DNA of 64,000 nucleotides from WJKG01 sp964627305 (GTDB lineage: Bacteria; Zixibacteria; MSB-5A5; GN15; FEB-12), in contig CAZVHP010000003.1 in assembly GCA_964627305.1 (NCBI GenBank), positions 248,001-312,000 of the forward strand. The letters run 5' to 3'. Each line of letters begins with the position of its first letter. Within the stretch, counting starts at the first letter, position 1. Shown here piece by piece: positions 61,249 to 64,000 of the stretch. Made by a program: the position numbers and the translations under genes. The notes under the pieces are model-generated. The model saw only the letters and a list, made by a program, of their open reading frames with translations, ran no database searches and was not told the origin of the DNA.

Positions 61249-62484
61249 GTGAGCAATTCACTTGAGATACTGCCGATTGTCATCTTCGGCCTGGTCCTTG
61301 GCTTTGCGGCCTCCGGCTCTGCCGGAGCACAAGATGGGGCCGCTATGGAGTCCGCTGTCAACCAGTTCGGGCTTGAGTTGTTTCATGAGGTTCGTGCACA
61401 GGTTGCAGGCGAGCCGAATGTCATTGTGTCGCCTGTCAGCGCGGCACTGGCGCTGGCAATGGTGCACCTTGGAGCCGGTGGGGCCACAGAACAGGCGATG
61501 AAGGCGACACTGCACCTGCCGGCCGTTGAAAGGGAAGAGCTGGTGAGTGCCTACCGCCGCCTGCTTGACGAGTTGAACGGGACGGATTCGGCAGTCGCAC
61601 TGGACCTGGCCAACAGCATCTGGCTCAACCGGCGGCATCAGTTCAACTCGGACTATCTGAGACAAGTCACCGAGTGCTTCGCCGCTGAACTGGCTCGTGT
61701 CGACTTCTCTGATCCAACATCAGCCGATGTCATCAACAACTGGGTCAGTGACGCTACCCAAGGGAAGATTGATCGGATCGTCGATGCTGTCGAGCCCGAT
61801 TTGGCCATGATCCTTATCAACGCACTCTATTTCAAGGCCGATTGGCAGGTGACGTTCGACACCTCGCTTACGAGGCCTCAACCGTTCCGGTTGCCTGATG
61901 GCTCAACCGTGGACCATCCCCTGATGCAGGTTTCTGAGCGATTCCGGTACCTCGAAACTCCCGAATTGCAGATGATCGAGCTGCCATACGCGGGCCAGCA
62001 GCACTCGATGTTCATCATCCTGCCAGCAGATACCGTCGCCATTGCTAACTTCCTGGATCAACTGACATTCGCCGCCTGGAACGAGTACGTCAACAAGCTG
62101 AAGTCGCAGAAAGGTACGCTGGTGTTGCCTCGCTTCAAGCTCACTTCGGACTACATACTCAACCGGGCGCTTCAGAACCTCGGAATGGAGACCGCGTTTG
62201 TGCCGGGGCGGGCCGACTTCTCGCCCATGCTCGCTGACTTGGATAATTCAGGGTCACCGGAGCTGTTTATCAGCGAGGTGCGTCAGAAGACCTTTATCGA
62301 AGTAATTGAGACTGGTACCGAGGCGGCCGCGGTAACCTCGGTGGGCATTCGGCTGACATCGATTCAGCAGGATGAGCCGAAGGAGTTCTTCATGCAGGTC
62401 GACCGGCCGTTCGCCTTTGTGCTGGCGGACAAGGGAACCGGGACACTGCTGTTTATCGGTCAGGTCGGCGATCCCGCCCGCTGA
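61249..62484 (+). CDS. Secreted serpin (serine/cysteine protease inhibitor)
   Basis: A 411-residue serpin with a signal peptide (LPIVIFGLVLGFAASGSAGA). Family marks include NVIVSPVSAALALAMVHLGA, LILINALYFKADW-type AMILINALYFKADWQVTF and DRPFAFVLAD. The reactive centre loop has an inhibitory-type hinge, ETGTEAAAVTS with small residues at P12-P10; counting from the hinge Glu as P17 puts Thr-Ser at P1-P1', after Ile-Arg-Leu. It starts with GTG, preceded by GGAGG. It may inhibit host or own proteases such as the papain-like enzyme nearby. Confidence 0.93.
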   Translation: MSNSLEILPIVIFGLVLGFAASGSAGAQDGAAMESAVNQFGLELFHEVRAQVAGEPNVIVSPVSAALALAMVHLGAGGATEQAMKATLHLPAVEREELVSAYRRLLDELNGTDSAVALDLANSIWLNRRHQFNSDYLRQVTECFAAELARVDFSDPTSADVINNWVSDATQGKIDRIVDAVEPDLAMILINALYFKADWQVTFDTSLTRPQPFRLPDGSTVDHPLMQVSERFRYLETPELQMIELPYAGQQHSMFIILPADTVAIANFLDQLTFAAWNEYVNKLKSQKGTLVLPRFKLTSDYILNRALQNLGMETAFVPGRADFSPMLADLDNSGSPELFISEVRQKTFIEVIETGTEAAAVTSVGIRLTSIQQDEPKEFFMQVDRPFAFVLADKGTGTLLFIGQVGDPAR

Positions 62485-62545
62485 CGGCCTGAGTGTGATG
62501 CTCGTGTCGTGGCAGAGGCGACAGCATGGCGGGAAGCCCGCGTCG

Positions 62546-63388
62546 TCAGAGTGCATCCCTCAGGATGGCCTTGGCGTCCCTGCGCTCGGTCGGCTCGATC
62601 GGGTGTCGGGCCGGGTACCCCAGCGGCGTCACCGTGACAAGGTAGTGGTGCGTCGGGATGCCAAGCTTCTGCTTGATGTCATCACGGTTCATCGACCCGA
62701 TCCAGCACGTGCCCAGACCGTAGTGCCAGGCCGCCAGCATGAACCAGGAAGCGGCGATAGAGCCATCCTGCTCCGGATGATTGCTGATATCCGTGTCGGC
62801 GACAACAGCCATCGCCATCGGTGCCTGAGATATGGGGGCCGAGGCGGCCTCGAGGCGTGCCCCAAGCCATGATTTGACCGCTTGCGTCCTGATGGGAATG
62901 AAGTAGCACGGCTGACGGTTGTAGGCCGAGGGTGCCCAGCGCGACAATCCCACAATCTTGCGTACCGTAAACTCATCCAGTTCCGTGTCCAGAAACTCCC
63001 GGATGCTTCGTCGGTGCTTGAGCAGATCGGCGCCATCAGCATACTCCGCCACCGGGTGGTCAAACCACTGGATCTCCACCATGCGGCTCTCCGGATCGCG
63101 GGCAAAGAACTGATAGATGCGGTACTTGTCGTTGTATCGCGGCTCGCCGATCGCCATGGGCTTTAGCTCGGCATACATCGCGTCGACCGTTTCCTTGTGT
63201 CGAAAGAAGAAGGTCAGCATCGCCTGCGATTCAACATAGTCTCGCAGACAGAACCCAAACAGGAAGTTGCCGTGCTTGAAGATCACGCAGTCCTTCTGCT
63301 CGAGCCAGATGTCACAGTGGATCTGCTCGGTGTAGAATTCCCGGAGCACTTCGAGTTGCCGTGTTTTCAGGAAAAGTATGCCGCTCAT
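62546..63388 (-). CDS. VOC (glyoxalase)-nitroreductase fusion protein
   Basis: A 280-residue protein of two parts. Residues 1-115 form a vicinal oxygen chelate-like domain (GILFLKTRQLEVLREFYTEQ ... FFARDPESRMVEIQWF). Residues 120-280 are a nitroreductase-type flavoprotein: RRSIREFLDTELDE (FMN phosphate), SRWAPSAYNRQPCYFIPI and WHYGLGTCWIGSMN. The nitroreductase part is short, so dimerisation probably completes the FMN site. The two domains are joined without a spacer. Substrate unknown. AGGGGTGACGT lies before the ATG. Confidence 0.88.
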   Translation of the reverse strand: MSGILFLKTRQLEVLREFYTEQIHCDIWLEQKDCVIFKHGNFLFGFCLRDYVESQAMLTFFFRHKETVDAMYAELKPMAIGEPRYNDKYRIYQFFARDPESRMVEIQWFDHPVAEYADGADLLKHRRSIREFLDTELDEFTVRKIVGLSRWAPSAYNRQPCYFIPIRTQAVKSWLGARLEAASAPISQAPMAMAVVADTDISNHPEQDGSIAASWFMLAAWHYGLGTCWIGSMNRDDIKQKLGIPTHHYLVTVTPLGYPARHPIEPTERRDAKAILRDAL

Positions 63389-63548
63389 ACGTCACCCCTT
63401 CAGAATACTGCCATTGCAGACACCGCCGCAGACGGTGAGGTAGCTGATATGACCAAGCAAACACTTCGGATGCCAATAGTCAAGCAGCTCACCGAAGTCG
63501 TTCAGGCCGGCACTAAATACACTCGGGAAGCCCGCCGATACTAAAAGA

Positions 63549-63572
63549 GGACACACTGGACACACTGGACAC
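63549..63572. repeat. Short tandem repeat (GGACACACT, 2.7 copies)
   Basis: Two full copies of the nine-base unit followed by GGACAC. It lies in the 5' region of the small downstream gene; probably replication slippage. Confidence 0.8.
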
Positions 63573-63604
63573 GTAAGGTAGACCACTGATCAGGGGATGA
63601 TATC

Positions 63605-63871
63605 GTGACCAACAAAGTTCGCCGACTTATGAACGCCAATTTTGACGAACCGACCCGACCCGAGGCAGAGCGGCTTCTGGAACAATGCCGGCATGATGAT
63701 CGCTCCCAGCAGGAGCGCCTGCAACTGGCTATTATCAAATTGTCTCACAATGACATACGTAAGCTTGCGCATCTTGTCGAGGACGCTCTGAACGATCCCC
63801 GGGACATTCTGTACTGGGCCGAGTATCCTGACCCTTCCGATCTTCTCGGCGGCGACCAGCCCCGCGCTTGA
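63605..63871 (+). CDS. Small charged protein of unknown function
   Basis: 88 residues, soluble and helical, with many Asp/Glu/Arg/Gln (EAERLLEQCRHDDRSQQERL, LAHLVEDALNDPRDILYWAEY). No recognised motif. The start is a GTG with AGGGGA about seven bases upstream. A helical DNA- or RNA-polymerase-type regulator is possible, but nothing in the sequence shows it. Confidence 0.55.
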   Translation: MTNKVRRLMNANFDEPTRPEAERLLEQCRHDDRSQQERLQLAIIKLSHNDIRKLAHLVEDALNDPRDILYWAEYPDPSDLLGGDQPRA

Positions 63872-64000
63872 ATGCGCGCCGATTCTTCATATCCCGTGTT
63901 GGCTACGCCGCTACATCGCCGTGTTGTTGTGGAATCAGACGTGACAGAGAGTCACTGCTCGCCCGATTTCTGTCCGTGAAGTGATCGGGGGCATCATCAA

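Noticed and set aside
63872..64000. Possible start of another gene at the window end
   Set aside because: No start signal or open frame with protein-like features can be defined in the last 129 bases.

Overview
This 64 kb window of roughly 55-60 % GC is a chromosomal segment of an uncultured-type, Gram-negative bacterium. I infer the FCB superphylum, possibly candidate phylum Zixibacteria or a relative. The reasons are: several large secreted proteins end in the conserved NYPNPFN...GVYFYRL...K(M)LLL C-terminal domain typical of FCB secreted proteins; there are lipoproteins and an Omp85-type outer-membrane barrel; and complex I, 2-oxoacid:ferredoxin oxidoreductase and partner-switch signalling sit together. 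The lineage is an inference from memory of such genomes, not a computed placement. No rRNA, tRNA, IS element, phage or CRISPR array was seen.

Layout. (1) 1-7381 (+): 3' part of a complex I operon, nuoH(partial)-I-J-K-L-M-N. Between nuoM and nuoN lies a small glutaredoxin-like gene whose in-frame TGA is followed by two codons, a TAG stop and a GGUC-loop hairpin, i.e. a probable UXX-star selenoprotein. (2) 7490-13008: purF, a GAF-HisKA protein without an ATPase domain, an alpha/beta hydrolase, a secreted helical protein and an FAD oxidoreductase. (3) 13170-17675 (+): a CLC channel/transporter, then a protein joining an RRE/PqqD-like domain, a site-2 (M50) protease and a HlyD-like adaptor, then a 32-codon peptide gene with a near-perfect ribosome binding site and a strong terminator. 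This looks like a small ribosomal-peptide maturation/export cassette. (4) 17652-28462 (-): a Ser/Thr kinase-TPR protein translationally coupled to a GAF-PAS histidine kinase, an Omp85-type barrel with a bactofilin-like N-terminal part, and a partner-switch set (STAS antagonist, RsbW-like kinase, membrane RsbU-like phosphatase) followed by a NUDIX hydrolase.

(5) 28825-35915 (-): a compact operon with overlapping genes encoding a P-loop ATPase, ferredoxin, the three core subunits of a 2-oxoacid:ferredoxin oxidoreductase, and NuoE/NuoF/HydA-like NADH-module proteins plus a CooF-like ferredoxin. It probably couples 2-oxoacid oxidation to NAD(P)H. A recognisable promoter lies upstream, facing a possible divergent one. 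A stand-alone citryl-CoA lyase follows on the other side (36995-37765). (6) 36151-46874: two lipoproteins, a homocysteine S-methyltransferase-family protein, and a secreted subtilase/beta-propeller pair, then a secreted protein of unknown role. (7) 47385-57109: dicarboxylate/amino-acid symporter, WbpB-like sugar dehydrogenase, transketolase, methyltransferase, secreted M28 peptidase, a beta-hydroxyacid dehydrogenase and a cupin. (8) 57187-63871: secreted papain-like protease, rsmE, a GTDC1/QTMAN-like glycosyltransferase, a serpin, a VOC-nitroreductase fusion and a small conserved-looking hypothetical gene.

The two most interesting systems are the selenoprotein embedded in the complex I operon and the RRE-protease-HlyD plus 32-residue peptide cassette.
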